Shown here piece by piece: positions 12,479 through 25,162 of a stretch of DNA of 64,000 nt. Positions within the stretch are counted from its first letter, which is position 1; each line of letters begins with the position of its first letter. The notes below the pieces were generated by a model. It made no database searches. It had not been told where the DNA came from and saw only the letters and a program-made list of their open reading frames with translations. The stretch comes from Penelope pileata. Its lineage: Eukaryota; Chordata; Aves; Galliformes; Cracidae. The position numbers were made by a program, and so were the translations under genes. The DNA lies in assembly GCA_013396635.1 (NCBI GenBank), contig WBMW01005028.1, positions 1 to 64,000 of the forward strand, read 5' to 3'.

Positions 12479-14637
12479 AGTCCTTATTTCATATCGGCTA
12501 ATACCAACGCTAGGTATCAGATACTGAACCGGTGCTGAAAAATGTATATTAAAGAATAGCTTAAAGAAAAAAAAAAAACACAAGGAAAACCAAGGAAAAC
12601 ATTACTGTACAGAAGGATTAAATACTTCTGTGTCTGACTTGATAAACAATGAAAAACTCTACCGGGCTGTGCACAGGCAGATTTTGCTGGGATTATTTCC
12701 GTATTTCCTCATAATCTTCCTTTTGTGTTAATTTTTTTTTGTGTGTGTGAAGGTATAGACTTGATACTAGCATCCCACTGCCCAATATGCTTACCTGTAC
12801 TGTGAAGGGGTCTTTTTCCTAAAAAGAGTATATTCTGAATGGCCATGGGAGTCACAAGATTCAGAAAGATGTACTAAGAAATATCAACTTAAAAAATAAT
12901 TATATTTTTTTCTATTTAATTATTACCTGTAAGGCCTACCTTAACTTGAAATTGCTCAGCATCAATACGTAGGTTTAGAAAAGCAAATGGGTCTTTCCCT
13001 GGGTAGAACATTTGTCACTCTGGGGAATGGCTTAACTACACCAGGAAAAGAATTTCCTTTTGCTGGTAGCCGGTATGTTCCCATTGGAAGGATTTCTTAA
13101 TGTACTTCCATCCAAGCATTTCTGCTTACTAGAACAACTCTTGTACCAGAAACCAACCCAGTGGAACACTTTTCGAAAAAAGAAAAAAAAGGGGAAAAAA
13201 AGGAAATGAGATTATGAGAGAGCATGGGAAGTAGAAAAGAAAGGATGAAAAACAACGATTACAAATTAGATAAGGGAGACAGCTAAAGTCAGAAAAAATT
13301 CAGTGCCTTCACTCACTCCTATCCATACAACAATTGTCACTCAAAGATCTGCACATAATGTGACAGCTATTCTCTCCCCTCAGACTGCATATATGGATTC
13401 CATAATGATGACTGTAGTCCCAGGACACAATGACCAGATTTTTCTCTTTCTCCTGTGACAGTTTGATAATTTGCAGTCAGTTATATTTCCTACTGAAAGG
13501 CACCACTAAACTTTAAGGACTTTCCATAAAGCTTAGGAAGCATTATTCCAATATAAAAAGCAACAGCTGTAAATAAATTTCACATTTTTGAGAAAATCCA
13601 AATGGCTAAGCTGTATTTCTTTGGCATTGACTGTCAACATACAGTCAAGCTTGGTATCTATTTATCATTTTACAGGCTATGTTAGTGCATTCATTTTTTT
13701 TTTTTGTTACATTATTGCTTGTTATAGAATTGTAACAGAAGCTGGTAGCAAGTAATATATATTTATGTTTAAAAGTCATTCCTACAGAAACTCTTGCACT
13801 GGGAAAAAACTTTATCTTCTAGATATTTATTTCAAAGTCCATGGAAATATTCATATGAATGCAAGATGTAGGGAACAAATCCTCAATTAATTATGAAAAT
13901 TTATGTCTGCTTTACACACACAAAAAAAAATGCAATATGTTTAGCAATAGATCTTTTTCAGATCTCGGATTCTCAGAAACAGCTAAGAGACTTAGAATAA
14001 TTCCCACTGTCAGCAGAACTCAAGGTCCAAAATCCTACCACAGATCAATCTGTTTTATTTATACTGTGAGCCCCTTATTTTAGGCAAAGGAAAAGCAGAA
14101 GGATTCTGAGTTTTTCTAGTGTTTCTGTGGTTTCCATAAGTAGATTTTCAGCACTTTAATTACTGTTTTCCTGTTCCTAATAAAAAGTTGTTGAAACATA
14201 TTCCACTGCTGTTACTGAGGTCTGATTGCTTCATTGGTTTCCATTTGCCACAAGGTGAGAGTTAATTTTAAAGCAGCAGTACACAGACTCTGTTGAAAGG
14301 AAAACTACACACTGGAAACTGAGAGAGCTTGTTTTTCTTTTAACCAGAAAACCTTTGAAGGATGGATGAACTGAAAGTGAGAGCAGGAGGAAGGTATGTT
14401 GTAATTTCTTTTCTTGAAGCCACAGGAAAAATATTCTTAATTTTCCACAAGACAGAATTTTCTTAATGCTAATGATATGAATTAGTTTTATTTTGTGTTT
14501 GATAAAAGTATGCAATATTATCATTAGTAAACAAAAACTGAATAGCCAGTTAATGCCCAGTGCACTGTATTGAAAACTTCAGTATACCATGGGAGAAAGT
14601 GTTATGGTTGTTTCTTAATTACTATGCACAGATTTAC

Positions 14638-14657
14638 AAATAAATAAATAAATAAAT
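14638..14657. repeat. (AAAT)5 microsatellite
   Basis: Five perfect AAAT units in tandem. No associated SINE or LINE tail was recognised beside it. Confidence 0.9.
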
Positions 14658-14955
14658 TATGAGACATCTTTATTCATTATGAATCTGTTTAACGGATGCT
14701 GACTATGTATGTACTCAGGGATCAGTATCAGCTTGGAAAACTGGATTTAAAAATAAGAATCTAAAGGTGTTTCTTCGAGCGATTGTATTTGGCTAGGACC
14801 CTGAGACACTCTCTGAACCAATAGGTATGACCAAGGAGCTGCAGGTTTCTGTTTGGGTTCTGTCACATTTATCCTGTATTTCTAGGCACAAATCATTCTA
14901 ACTCTATACATTCTTCTTTTTTCCAACCATTCAGATCGTAAGGTCTCTGGAACAA

Positions 14956-15005
14956 CTCTCTCTCTCTCTCTCTCTCTCTCGCTCGCTCGCTATCTCTCTC
15001 CCTCA
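14956..15005. repeat. (CT)n microsatellite with CTCG interruptions
   Basis: A perfect CT array from 14956 runs into GCTCGCTCGCTAT and then back to CT/CCT units. The interruption adds three CpGs to DNA that is otherwise CpG-poor. Likely length-polymorphic. Confidence 0.9.
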
Positions 15006-16221
15006 GAACAGAAGCTAGTACAAAATGGTTCTGGTTTCACACTCTCATCCCTTTGTCTTCTTTAATGCAATTCTTACATACCGAATCTCCCACAATAATT
15101 AGAATGGATTAAGGTGAATTCCATTGCTAGCCCTGCCAAATAATATAGATGACCATTATGTATGAAATCAGCTGACTAATGAAAATGTTACACCATTAGA
15201 AGGAAAAGAGCCTGTAAGAAAGATCAGCAGCTCAGTCTCAAATAATATATTGCTTATAAAAATGAATTTAGTGAAGCATAGTGAAATAATAAGATAGAAG
15301 TTCTCTACTTCTATAGTACAACTAAGACGTGCAGTAATTTCAGCTAAATGTAAACATTAATATAGAGGAGCAAAGCATTGCCTGTAAACTATGTTTAAGA
15401 GTCCCATGGTTTTGAATGTATTCTCGGTCTTGCTTCATGCTACATTTAATTTAATTATTCAAACTAGGACCCTGAGAGGATAATTCCTGTCTATTTCGGA
15501 TATTTTCTATTGAGAATTCCAGGTATATCTGAAGGAAGTTGAAGTTACTGGGTTTCCTTCTTTACTAGCAGAGATGTCATCAGATGAGTCCTTACTGCAC
15601 ATTAGACAGATCTAGTTTTTGTTTATCTTAATATTCCTAGGTTTTGTCAAAGCACAACAAATAAGTAGATCGATCCTGCTCATGTTTTATTTAATTAAAA
15701 ATATTTTTCCCATTTTTTAATTTTAAGTAAGCAAATGCTTTTTAATTTAGATGGCAAACAAAAACCTCTGAAAACAAATTTGTTTACGGTGAACACCTTC
15801 TACCTAGATTGTTCAAAACACATGTAAAATTTTTGAAAGCATAACCATATGTTATAAAATTCAATTTTGAAAGGCCTTATTGTCTGGCATTTTTATCTTT
15901 GAGAGGATTTCCTACATATTTTCCCATGCTACACATTTTTTTTTTTCCCAGTTAAAACATCTGGCACTTAGTAATTGGGTCTTTCCTTCAGGCAGTAGTC
16001 ATCTTTGGACTAAAATTATAGTAAATCTAGAATTTTTTTGGTATTTTATTTCACTGTCCAAACTGTTATGGCAGATATTTGAACAAATTAATGGATGAGA
16101 CCACTGCTGTCATCTCCTTGTTGTGTTTGCCAATTATCATTTCCTTCTCGATGCATACAAGTTTTCCAGAAGGCAGATTATGCACAATTCTGGTCTTTTG
16201 ATAAGAATAAATGTATTCTGG

Positions 16222-16349
16222 CTCCCTCTTTCTCCCTCTTCATTTCATTCATTTTCTTTGCCTTTGCCCTTGCCTTTTCTCCTTTTTTCCTTTTCCTTAT
16301 TGTAGTCTTTATTTCCTTGTTCTTTTCCTTCTGTTTCTTNCTCTTATTG
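16222..16349. repeat. Polypyrimidine tract with an unresolved base
   Basis: A T/C-rich run of about 128 bases with CCTTTGCC-like imperfect units. It contains the single N at 16340. The minus strand reads as a lysine-rich open frame only because of composition. Confidence 0.75.
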
Positions 16350-16935
16350 TAATTGTTTAAATGATCTCTTAGGAATTGTGCACCACAGTTTTGAAAGACG
16401 AAAATAAAAATATTCACCTCCATCCCAAAGGAAGCATGCAGAACAGCTGCCATATGGAGCTCTCCCATAGCTGATTAGGTGTAACTGTTGTACAACAAAA
16501 AAATGCAAAGCACCTCCAGAAAGAGTGGCTATGCCTAATCATGTTAGAAGTTGGCACATACCATAGCTGATGTGGTATGGGAAGTAATAATATTTAGTAA
16601 ATGATAGAAAGTTATGCATATAAATTTACTTTGTGCTGTTGGTTTAGAGAAAGGAATGAGCAATTTGAAGTATGGAGTGTGGGAGATCTCTGCAGATGCT
16701 GAGCGTTTGAGATTCAAGTGCTTTCACAAAAACCTCAGTAAAGAGATCATTATATTCTCCCTTACTGAATCCACTTTTTTATTGGTGTCTAGACATTATA
16801 TTACTGGTATAATACAGAAGCTCATCTAAGTAATACTTGAACTTCAAGTGAACAACTGTAGTTTACCACTAATTGCTATTTGCAGTGGTTTGCTATTGAG
16901 GAACCAAAACATCTCTCCCACTAAATTCCAACCCC

Positions 16936-16957
16936 ATAAATAAATAAATAAATAAAT
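16936..16957. repeat. (ATAA)n microsatellite
   Basis: Five and a half ATAA units in tandem, with no flanking transposon tail recognised. Confidence 0.9.
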
Positions 16958-17477
16958 CTAGTTTCATGTATTGTTTCCATATTCTCTGTGGACCAATAAA
17001 TATCATTTTATTAATATAACTCCTTGTATTTTTCAAGGTAATTTGCAGTTCCAAATCATGCCTTTTCTATGTGGTCACTAGAAATTCTGACAAGCCACTC
17101 TTCCAGCAGCTTTCTCTCTCTCTGAATAGAGGGTTGAAACCTTGCAACTGTTACTGACAGTGTTATAGGAAAGAAACCTTCTTATCAGCAAGCCAAAGCC
17201 TCTATGGTCAGCTGACATGCTCAGTACATGAGCTCAGACATCAGAATGCACAATAATTTTTGCACTGTTGAAACTCTACTGTCTCGTGATACTTGATATG
17301 CTTTTTCCATGAGCACTCCCAGACTGTTGAAAGTGAAGGTGGAACAACTGGAGGTGAGGCTAGGGAGAGTGCACAGAAGGTTGTCTGGGAACACTTCTGC
17401 ATGATGGTAAAATGCCCCTCACACCTGAGCTGGAAGTGAGCTTGCAGAATAACGTTTCTGTGCTTACTTACTTATAA

Positions 17478-17773
17478 TGATCATAGAATCCTTAGAGTTG
17501 GAAGAGACCATTAAAGGTCATTCAGTCCAACTCCCCTGCAATAAATAGGGACACCTACAGCTAGATCGGGTTGCTCAGAGTCCCATCCAGCCTGACCTTG
17601 AATGTCTTCAGGGAAGGGGCTTCCACCATATCTCTGAGCAACCTGTACCAGTGCTTCACCACCCTTACTGTAAAAAACTTTTTCCTTACATCCAACCTAA
17701 ATCTCCTCTCTTTTAGTTTGAAACTATTTCCCCTTGTCCTATCAACACAGACCCTTGCTAAAGAGTCTCGGCT
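17478..17773 (-). mobile_element. CR1 LINE 3' fragment, antisense
   Basis: On the + strand this begins TCATAGAATC, the reverse of a CR1 3' end, and continues through the typical CR1 3' UTR and ORF2 tail in reverse: a GTTGGAAGAGACC-type start, CCAACTCCCCTGCA, CAGCCTGACCTTGAATGT, then reverse-complement coding for the conserved CR1 C-terminus with the TTTTTCCTTACATCCAACCT stretch. About 300 bp remain and the copy is 5'-truncated, so the main reverse-transcriptase domain is missing. The octamer array is reduced to about one unit. The 73-codon frame at 17571-17792 is an antisense by-product. Confidence 0.93.
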
Positions 17774-19614
17774 ACAAAGTGTTGAAACTTGAAGAAATTA
17801 TGTAATGAAACACATGGACATTTCAATGCTGTTTTCATTCCACAGATCTTGAACTGCAATGTTGTTTCCATTTAAACCCCCAAATTTCATAGAATTTCTT
17901 GTTAATGCTTTATCATTTTACATATCCAATAACCCCACACAACCTGTTACGGTACTGAGAGTAGTTAAGTGCACCATAAGTCTAACTCAATTTTCCCCTA
18001 AAAGATGCAGAATAAGAATCCACTGTGGGCTTTCCATACATTTGCTGTCAGTCTCCTAAGTTGTATTTTTATTTTAAAGGGAAAGTTGATCCTCTCATCT
18101 GAAATGTATGCAGGCAACAGGCATTCTTTTATGCGTAAACTGAGCACTGTTAACGCCTGTTGTCTGGCAATTTTACCCACAAACAAAGACAGCAAAGAAA
18201 AAAGACAAGAAAGAGGATAAATGTGCCTGATGCTTGCAGGCTGCTGCTATCACCCAGAAAAGTGTCTGTAGGGGTTTAGCAGAAGAGAGTAAATAATGAC
18301 TACAAAAATCCAAAAGATAGAAAGAAAGAGAGAGGGCTCTGCCACAGGAATATCTGGACTGTACAAAAGCATTACATTGTACCCTTATATTGAGGAAAAG
18401 AAAATATTCAATTTTTATTTAATACATATGTTAGAGACAGAAACATTATTTTTTTTCCCATTTTTCTTTACAAATGAGTGAAGAAGCTATGGCAGACAGC
18501 TTATTCCAAGCAAGGAAAAGCAGTGCAGATCCCAGTGATCATATGATAAAACTTCAGCAGCAAGAAAAATCAAGATTAGTATACCATGAGAGGACTGAAT
18601 AGACCAAAATGCATAACTTAAATTCAAGATGAAAATAACAAGGATAGTTAGCAGCAGCCTCAATACAATGTGTCAGATGGGAAGCTCTGCAGGCCTGTTT
18701 AGCAATACTGGCATTGGTTTTATACCTGCCAGTTGAACATCAGAAGTGATCTTTATTTCCCATTCATAACTGAAGTTCAATTTCCAATTTCCTTGTTCCA
18801 AAATATGGATGTGCTTGTCTCTATGATGGAAATATTTCTCTAAATGCCTAGCTTTATGCCTTGAACTAGTTTAGCCTCTAAAAAAAGAAAAATCAACCTT
18901 TTCTTTCAGGATTTTAAAATTAGAGTTGATCTCTCATTAGGTGGTGTGGATTTGGTGTGCAGTCCAAGGCATTTTGTCACCTTCACTCACAGAAGCCCTA
19001 TCTTCTTGTTATCTAGCATGCAATGTAGCCCTCCTCTGTTTCACTGGCTTTCAGTCAAGTTGCATTATTCTCAGAAGTGTATTCACTCAGATCATCCATA
19101 TCTTTTTTTATTCATCCTCTGAAGTTTTTACAAGATGTAGACTTTAGAAAGAAACATACTTTATTATTAAAAACATATAAATGGGCGCAGTCCCTCCTGA
19201 AAAAATTGTGTTCTGGTGAATTTTATACCATATGCATCACCACAGTTTGAAAAATCTTCTTTTGCACCACCAGAGTTAGTTTATTCAGTTGTATTACTCA
19301 TATATGCCATTCAATTTTAGTGGCTTTTAAAGCTACAGGAATTAAAAGAATACTGTGTTATTATATAAAGCTACATCAAGATAGGTTGCTTTCAGTAGCT
19401 GTTCTAGTATACTTAATTTAATCTAATCAGAATTACATATATTATTTTCATTCTCTATTTTACAGTTAGAAGCTGCAAATATTTTATAGTCCTACGAGTA
19501 TTGAGATACAGCTTATATCTGCATAAAAATGGTGGCTGAGGATGTCTCATTTGAACAAGGGATTCAGCGTTAAATTTAACTCAACTATTTCTTCCCAATC
19601 CCCTTTTGTAGCAA
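17774..19614. other. Unique AT-rich DNA, no gene seen
   Basis: No exon, RNA gene or repeat family could be recognised. Open frames are 73 codons or fewer and are distributed on both strands as expected by chance in AT-rich DNA. Confidence 0.55.
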
Positions 19615-19968
19615 AGTTGGATGGGTGATGAACTGACCCAATGATAGAGATTGAAGTGTTGTAGTGAATGGGGCTACATCTGACTGGTGGCCGGTCAGTG
19701 TTGGTATTCACCAGGGAACTGATGAAAGGATGTGCAGGAATGGCACAAAGCTGCACACGGGGAGGTTTAGGCTGGACATTAACAAAAATTTCTTTACTGT
19801 GACGGTGGTCAAATGCTGGAACAGGCTTCCTAAAGAGGTGGTTGATGACCCATGCCTGCCAGTGCTCAAGAGGCATTTGGATAATGCCCTCAATGATATG
19901 CTTTAACTTTTGATTAGCCCTGAAGTGGTCAGGCATTTGGATTAGATGATCTTTGTAGGTCCCTTCCA
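19615..19968 (+). mobile_element. CR1 LINE copy with a large internal deletion
   Basis: The first part (about 19660-19705) translates to a stretch ending SDWWPVSVGIHQGT, which resembles the reverse-transcriptase region just before and including the S-G-V-P-Q-G-S block of CR1 ORF2. About 30 bases later the sequence reads LHTGRFRLDINKNFFTV and WNRLPKEVVDDP, which belong to the extreme C-terminus of ORF2. The palm of the polymerase, including the catalytic YXDD block, should lie between these and is absent. The 3' part (19900-19968) follows with a CR1-like end containing AGATGATCTTTGTAGGTCCC, but a clear octamer array is missing. The copy is sense-oriented, non-functional and fairly diverged. 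The 158-codon minus-strand frame across it is a by-product. Confidence 0.85.
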
Positions 19969-22900
19969 AACTGACAGGACTTCCCAGCTTATAATCATTG
20001 ACCCTGTTGGTGGCCAGTAACACATGGAATAGTTGTTGAAACTGAAATTATTATTGTTGAATATCTTTGTTAATAAACTGCATGATGAGACAGAATACTT
20101 TCATAGCAAATTTATAGAAGATTACTAAGTTGGGTGGACTGACATTGGATTTAATGAACTGGATAAATTCAAGATGAAAGCAAGATCTAAAAATATCAAG
20201 TTCTTCAGAATTCAAATGCAGGAAGAAATTACGTATGAAATCATAGTTCTTGTTTCATGCATTCAAATAAGTCTGTAAAGTCTATAGGATGAGAAAATAA
20301 ATACATGTTGAGGAAAAAAGGAAAAAGAAATCTAAGCAATTGCACGACAAGTGTTCAGACCAGACTAGAAAGTAAGATTAGAAAAAAAAGAAGAAAAAAA
20401 GGAAAAACAATTAGAAAATATAAATATTAGTTCAGATAAAATTCTTAAAGGCAGATTTTATCCAAACTCACCTTTCTTTGTCAAAGTAACTTATTTTAAC
20501 AGTGAAGAAATTTGATAAGTTTGTCCTATCTGAACTTTAATACAATTTTTTTATGGTTACAAGGGAAATTATTAAACTGAAGATGTTGAAGAATATGAGA
20601 TTTATTGAAAGAATTGAAACTAGGCAAAGAGCTAGACAAAGAACTGGTGACAGTAGATTGTGTAAAAATTTAAACTGTCAGTCTTGAAAGTTTGGGGCTT
20701 GAATATTCAAGTAGTCCTGAATGATCTTAGAAATGTTTTTGCTTAGTATTTTCATTGATGATGTGTGCACAAAAAAAGATGGGCTAATAAAAACAGGTGT
20801 CATTAAAAACAAAAGATATTGCCAGTACACTAGAAGACTTACAACACCATACTGAAAACTAATTATTAATGCTTTATGTAAGTCTGATGCCTCATATTTA
20901 GGAACTATAGATTCAATTAGGTGCACCTAATCTCAGAGCAGTACTGAAATTAAGTTCATAGAAGAAATATTCATAAAGCAGATCTAGCAAAATGAAGTCT
21001 CTGCTTCTTTCTTATGAATACATCAGGAGTCATGCTGGTGGTGCAAATGCCAAAAAGAAAAGAGATTTGCTTTCAGTAAGGTGAACTATAAATGGCTATA
21101 AGGTGGCAAAGTCTAAATTTATTCCAGGTATTCAAAGGATAGATTACAGCCGTAGGAAGAACGAGAATCATTCAAGGAAGTTTCAGAAGAAATCTGTGTA
21201 TTGCAATGAGAATTATTTTCATATTTTTATTTTATTTTCCACCAAAGCTCAAAGTAAAATGTAAGGTGTTTGTCTTCCTACAGAGACCTAAACTGGAGAG
21301 ATTAACTGCTAAAGCAAATTTCTACCATCTGCTCTAACAATATGCAAGCTCAAGGGAGTAGGAAAATGGATAGGACATCCTTTCTCTTCCGAGTGAAGCA
21401 AATAGCCTACTTTTGGTGTGAGATTATTTTTACAGGAAACTCAGGCAATCTGGACATTGAGGTGGGTTATAAGCTTTGTGCAGACAGCTGTCTGGGGATT
21501 TGGTTTATTGGTGAAAGTAAGGCGGAATTTGAGATTTCTATAATGATCGAGAGAATCAGTGCTACTAGGGAATTTTTCAATTGTGTATATTTCGTAGTTG
21601 ATGGAAGATACTGATTTTTCAAATTTTTGTTTGTAGGAAATTGATGTCCTGAACTCAGTTGAGGATAAAAAAGTATCAAATAGAGAGAAAGGGAAGAAAC
21701 TTTACTTATTAGGGAAATAACAGTAGAGAGAGAAGTGGATTACTTCAGGAGCAAGTAGAAATATGTATATTCCTCGTTCTATTAAATTCATCTCAGAAGT
21801 TAAGATTACTGCTGTTGAGGTGAATTATATTTGATCTATTAAATGGGCTATTGACTGTTGTAAGGTTATGGACCTCTGAATATCTTTTGGAGATATGTCT
21901 CTGTTTGTATAAACAATTCCAAACAACCAGAGACTCAGACTGAAATTTTCCAAATTCAAAATGTGTCCTGAATCCAGCCTTTGAGGTCTTGCTCTCGTAT
22001 TTTTATCACATTTGTAAGCTATTGGGTTTATCCTGAAAGAGCACAGGAAAATATTTTGATTCCCAAAACTGTTATGCAGTGAAAAATGTGCTTTTTGCTC
22101 ATTTTCTTATGGAAGATACAATAAAGAGCTCAAGAGATGAATCACAAAACACAAAAAAAGGTCTCACTCCTTAATTCCACAAGTGCCTTTTTCATTTCAA
22201 ACATTTGCTGTTGGCCTTGTAAGACACGTGGTGTGCTGGAGTATCATTGATGAACATTTGATATTTCATTTTTATGGAGGAGATTATGAATTGTTTTCCC
22301 TTTGAGTGAGAAGTCATTGGGATGAAAAGATTGAGCAGTGTATATGTGTTCACATACCCCAAGTTTAGATATGTAACCTAGCTAAGCAGTTTCCTAGGCT
22401 CTCTATCTATTCAGTGCAGAAAAGCATAGTTTAATCTTCACAAGTTTATTCAGAGTAGGACCTTGGTGTTTCAGGGGAGAACCATGGAGATACTGACTAT
22501 CCTGCTCAGATGAGCATCTGGATGCTGAAATTGGTATGTACATTCCCACTGCCATATTTTAGTTTTGACAAATCAATGTTTTCTGTCAACACCAGTTTGC
22601 TGAAAAATTCCCAGCCAGTGCCAGTTGGCATGTGTTTACAGCTACCAAGTCAGCCACAGACACTGTCCTCTGGCACGCTGGGCTGTTATTCAGACTGACT
22701 TTATGATCTGATGAGTGTTTGGCAGGTTAGTTGTAGTGAAGTGGCAAAGAGATATTTCTGTCATCTGCTTCTCTATCTCCCATGGTGGCCTTGTGGAAGT
22801 TACAAGGTCTCTGCACAGATCAGCAACTCTGAAGCTGCAAGTGAATGTTTAAAGAACATGGTAGAAAATGGCTTTTTGATTAGAACATGGCTGGAGAAAT

Positions 22901-23968
22901 TGAGCAATGTTAATCTCCTGGTTGACACAGTGTAAAAATTATTACTTTTTTTCAGTGTAACAAACAAAACAAACATCAAAAAATTTTTGCAATGAACACT
23001 TTCTTTGAAGTTTAATAGTCTGTAAAAAATTTTGTCATGAGAAAAAATTGATTTTTTTTGTGAAAAATTTCTTCTAAAATTTTCATTTTTCTTCTGCTTG
23101 AGTTACTTGCTATATTTGATTTAAATTAATGAATAATAACTCCCTGCATAACACATCCTTTCTTTCTCAAATGATACTTCTGGCCAGCTGTAATCAAACG
23201 AAAGTAGAAGCCTCACTCAGAAAAGAAACATGAAAAAAGGATTAAATTATGCTATATTCCAGTCCAGCAGAACCATATGGATTCTCTGACTTCTACAACA
23301 CAGGCTTGCAATGTAGAGGTAGGTATTCAGCTGATTCAGGGCCCTCTGCTTTGCAGGATGTGACCAGCACTTCTCTGAGTTGGACACTTCACACAACAAT
23401 ACAAATCTTTCTGTTTTTCACTTGAAGGCAATGGTTCTGCTTAAATAACCACTTTGTTTTTTCATACAGCCATATCTTCCATCTTAGCATTAGCTCAACA
23501 TATGGTGGCCCAAATTGTCTTTTCCTTTGCAGAAAACTTGAAACGAACCCAAATGCCACAGTCTCTATGTCAATCACTACCACTGTTTGTGCTGCTCTTC
23601 CTCAGATTGTTGGATGTCTTTCACAGAATTCTCAGTATCTCCAAATTATCCCCTTATATTTATTGTGTCATTTTCATAATTATATCTTACGTAATTCCAC
23701 CTCTAACCAATCAAATGTAGGATTTCCATTCTCTGCCTCGCTTTCCTTCCCATTTTGTAGGGCTTTTTTCTATAGCATTTTCAGAAGGTGTTTTTCCTCT
23801 CACTCTTTCCTACCAAATTACACTTCATTAAAACTGTAGTAGGTCTGACCTTCTATTTGACCAATGCTGTTGCTCCTTCATGAAAAGAGATGCGTAAATT
23901 TTCAATCACATTCTTTTCCGTAACAGAGGAATTGGCATGGAATTCTTATATATGTAGTTGCTAAACAT
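19969..23968. other. Unique AT-rich DNA with A/T-tract cluster
   Basis: No gene is recognisable. Purine-rich runs occur at about 20310-20410. The stretch 22978-23083 holds several A/T tracts spaced near the helical repeat and is listed under findings. Open frames do not exceed 90 codons. Confidence 0.55.
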
Positions 23969-24028
23969 GGAATCATAAAATAAATTAGGGTTGAATGGGT
24001 CTCTGGAGGACATCTGGTTCAAACTCTA
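23969..24028 (-). mobile_element. Short CR1 LINE 3' tail, antisense
   Basis: The + strand reads GGAATCATAAAATAAATTAG, then GGTTGAATGGGTCTCTGGAG and ACATCTGGTTCAAACT. This matches the pattern of a reversed CR1 3' end (AATCATAGAAT, then GGTTGGAAGGGACCT, then TCATCTAGTCCAAC). Only about 60 bp are recognisable and the copy is diverged. It is followed by a T run at about 24036-24048. Confidence 0.75.
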
Positions 24029-24772
24029 AGTACTCTTTTTTTTTTTTTCATTGGAAATCATAGGATTTATGATATTCCTACTAATTCTGTGTTCTGTGGT
24101 TCTGATAATGTATAAAAGTGCAATTAAAGCTATTTTACAAATGTCATGCAATATACTTTGTATTCTTTGATGATAAACACAATCAACCTGAAGGAATTAA
24201 GCATTTTGGATGTACTAAGCTGTTTGATCTTGTTAAAAGAAGTGATTATAGGAAGATTTATCACAGTTAGGAACCAAGTACCCTCATAGAGTATTAAAGA
24301 CAGCCTAATATAACAGAGTTCTTCAAATGAGGGCAAGTAAGAGCAACATCATTGCAGAGCCAGCCTTAGTTGAGCTCATTTTTGATAATCTGGAGTGGAC
24401 TTTCTTTGAGAGGATCAACTGCCATTTGAGTTTGTAAATTGCTTGTGAAGAATGTATGATATTTGATCTGGTTAATTGAAGGTCATGTCAATCAAAAAGC
24501 TCATTAAAAAAAAAAAGAAAAGCGTAGTGATCTACTTGAAATATGAAGTATTTGCAGTATGCCTGATCATTATTGCTGGAAAATTGATCCTTATTCTTTT
24601 TTGAGGTAAAGTTTTCTTTCTAAATTCAGGGAAATCATACTAGTTAATACTTCTGTCATAGACTAAATCAAAAATATGCAGAGACCTGTTTGTTTTTTAG
24701 TCATATTGCTAGGAGATGGAGCTCAATTTGAGGTATAGGAAAGCCAGAATACACCAAAGAGAAATGCAGGCT

Positions 24773-24826
24773 TTAGAATAGGTAATAGAAAGGTATTAGA
24801 ATAGGTAATAGAAAGGTATTAGAATA
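24773..24826. repeat. 23-bp tandem duplication, about 2.3 copies
   Basis: TTAGAATA recurs at 24773, 24796 and 24819, with GGTAATAGAAAGGTA filling each interval exactly. The two full units are identical, which suggests a recent slippage or duplication event and possible length polymorphism. Confidence 0.9.
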
Positions 24827-25120
24827 AAAATTCCATTTTATACTTCAGTGGAAATTTTCCTCTGGCTTCTATTCCAAATGGCAGGGCAAATTCTTAGACT
24901 TGGCAATCTGTTCACTAAACTGCTGTGAAGTCTTCCCTCAATCTTCTGTAACTCTTTTTCATTTTTCACGTTCCTTGGAGGTAGAGATTTTCTTTTTTTG
25001 TATATGCATGCCTTTGTCCATGCCTCTAGAATGCACTATCAACTTATTATTACTATTGCAACAATCATTTCTTATGATACAGTTAGAATCTATCAGGACA
25101 TATTGTCCATCTCGTGATTA

Positions 25121-25162
25121 ATGAAGAATTGTTTCCCCGCTGTGATGAAGAATTGTTTCCCC
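25121..25162. repeat. 24-bp partial tandem duplication
   Basis: ATGAAGAATTGTTTCCCC occurs at 25121-25138 and 25145-25162, separated by GCTGTG. This is a single duplication with a period of 24 bases and identical copies. Confidence 0.9.

Larger units (their letters stand above)
7081..17477. other. Unique AT-rich DNA with microsatellites and pyrimidine tracts
   Basis: No gene or transposon is recognisable in this 10-kb stretch. Visible structure is low complexity: a tandem 9-mer TGTAGGCTA at 9033-9050, a 16-base T run at 11601-11616, polypyrimidine DNA at 12380-12478 and 16222-16349, an A/G-rich stretch at 13175-13250, and the short tandem arrays listed separately. Open frames are all under 100 codons and have no family motif. 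A 66-codon frame at 10513-10713 starts at TTG and contains an acidic patch, but nothing supports it as an exon. Confidence 0.55.

Noticed and set aside
12371..12583. Lysine-rich 70-codon minus-strand frame
   Set aside because: Antisense reading of a T/C-rich low-complexity tract.
16178..16468. Lysine/arginine-rich 96-codon minus-strand frame
   Set aside because: Produced by the polypyrimidine tract and contains the unresolved base. The charged coiled-coil look is a composition artefact.
19547..20023. 158-codon minus-strand frame
   Set aside because: It runs antisense through a CR1 fragment and is explained by that element.
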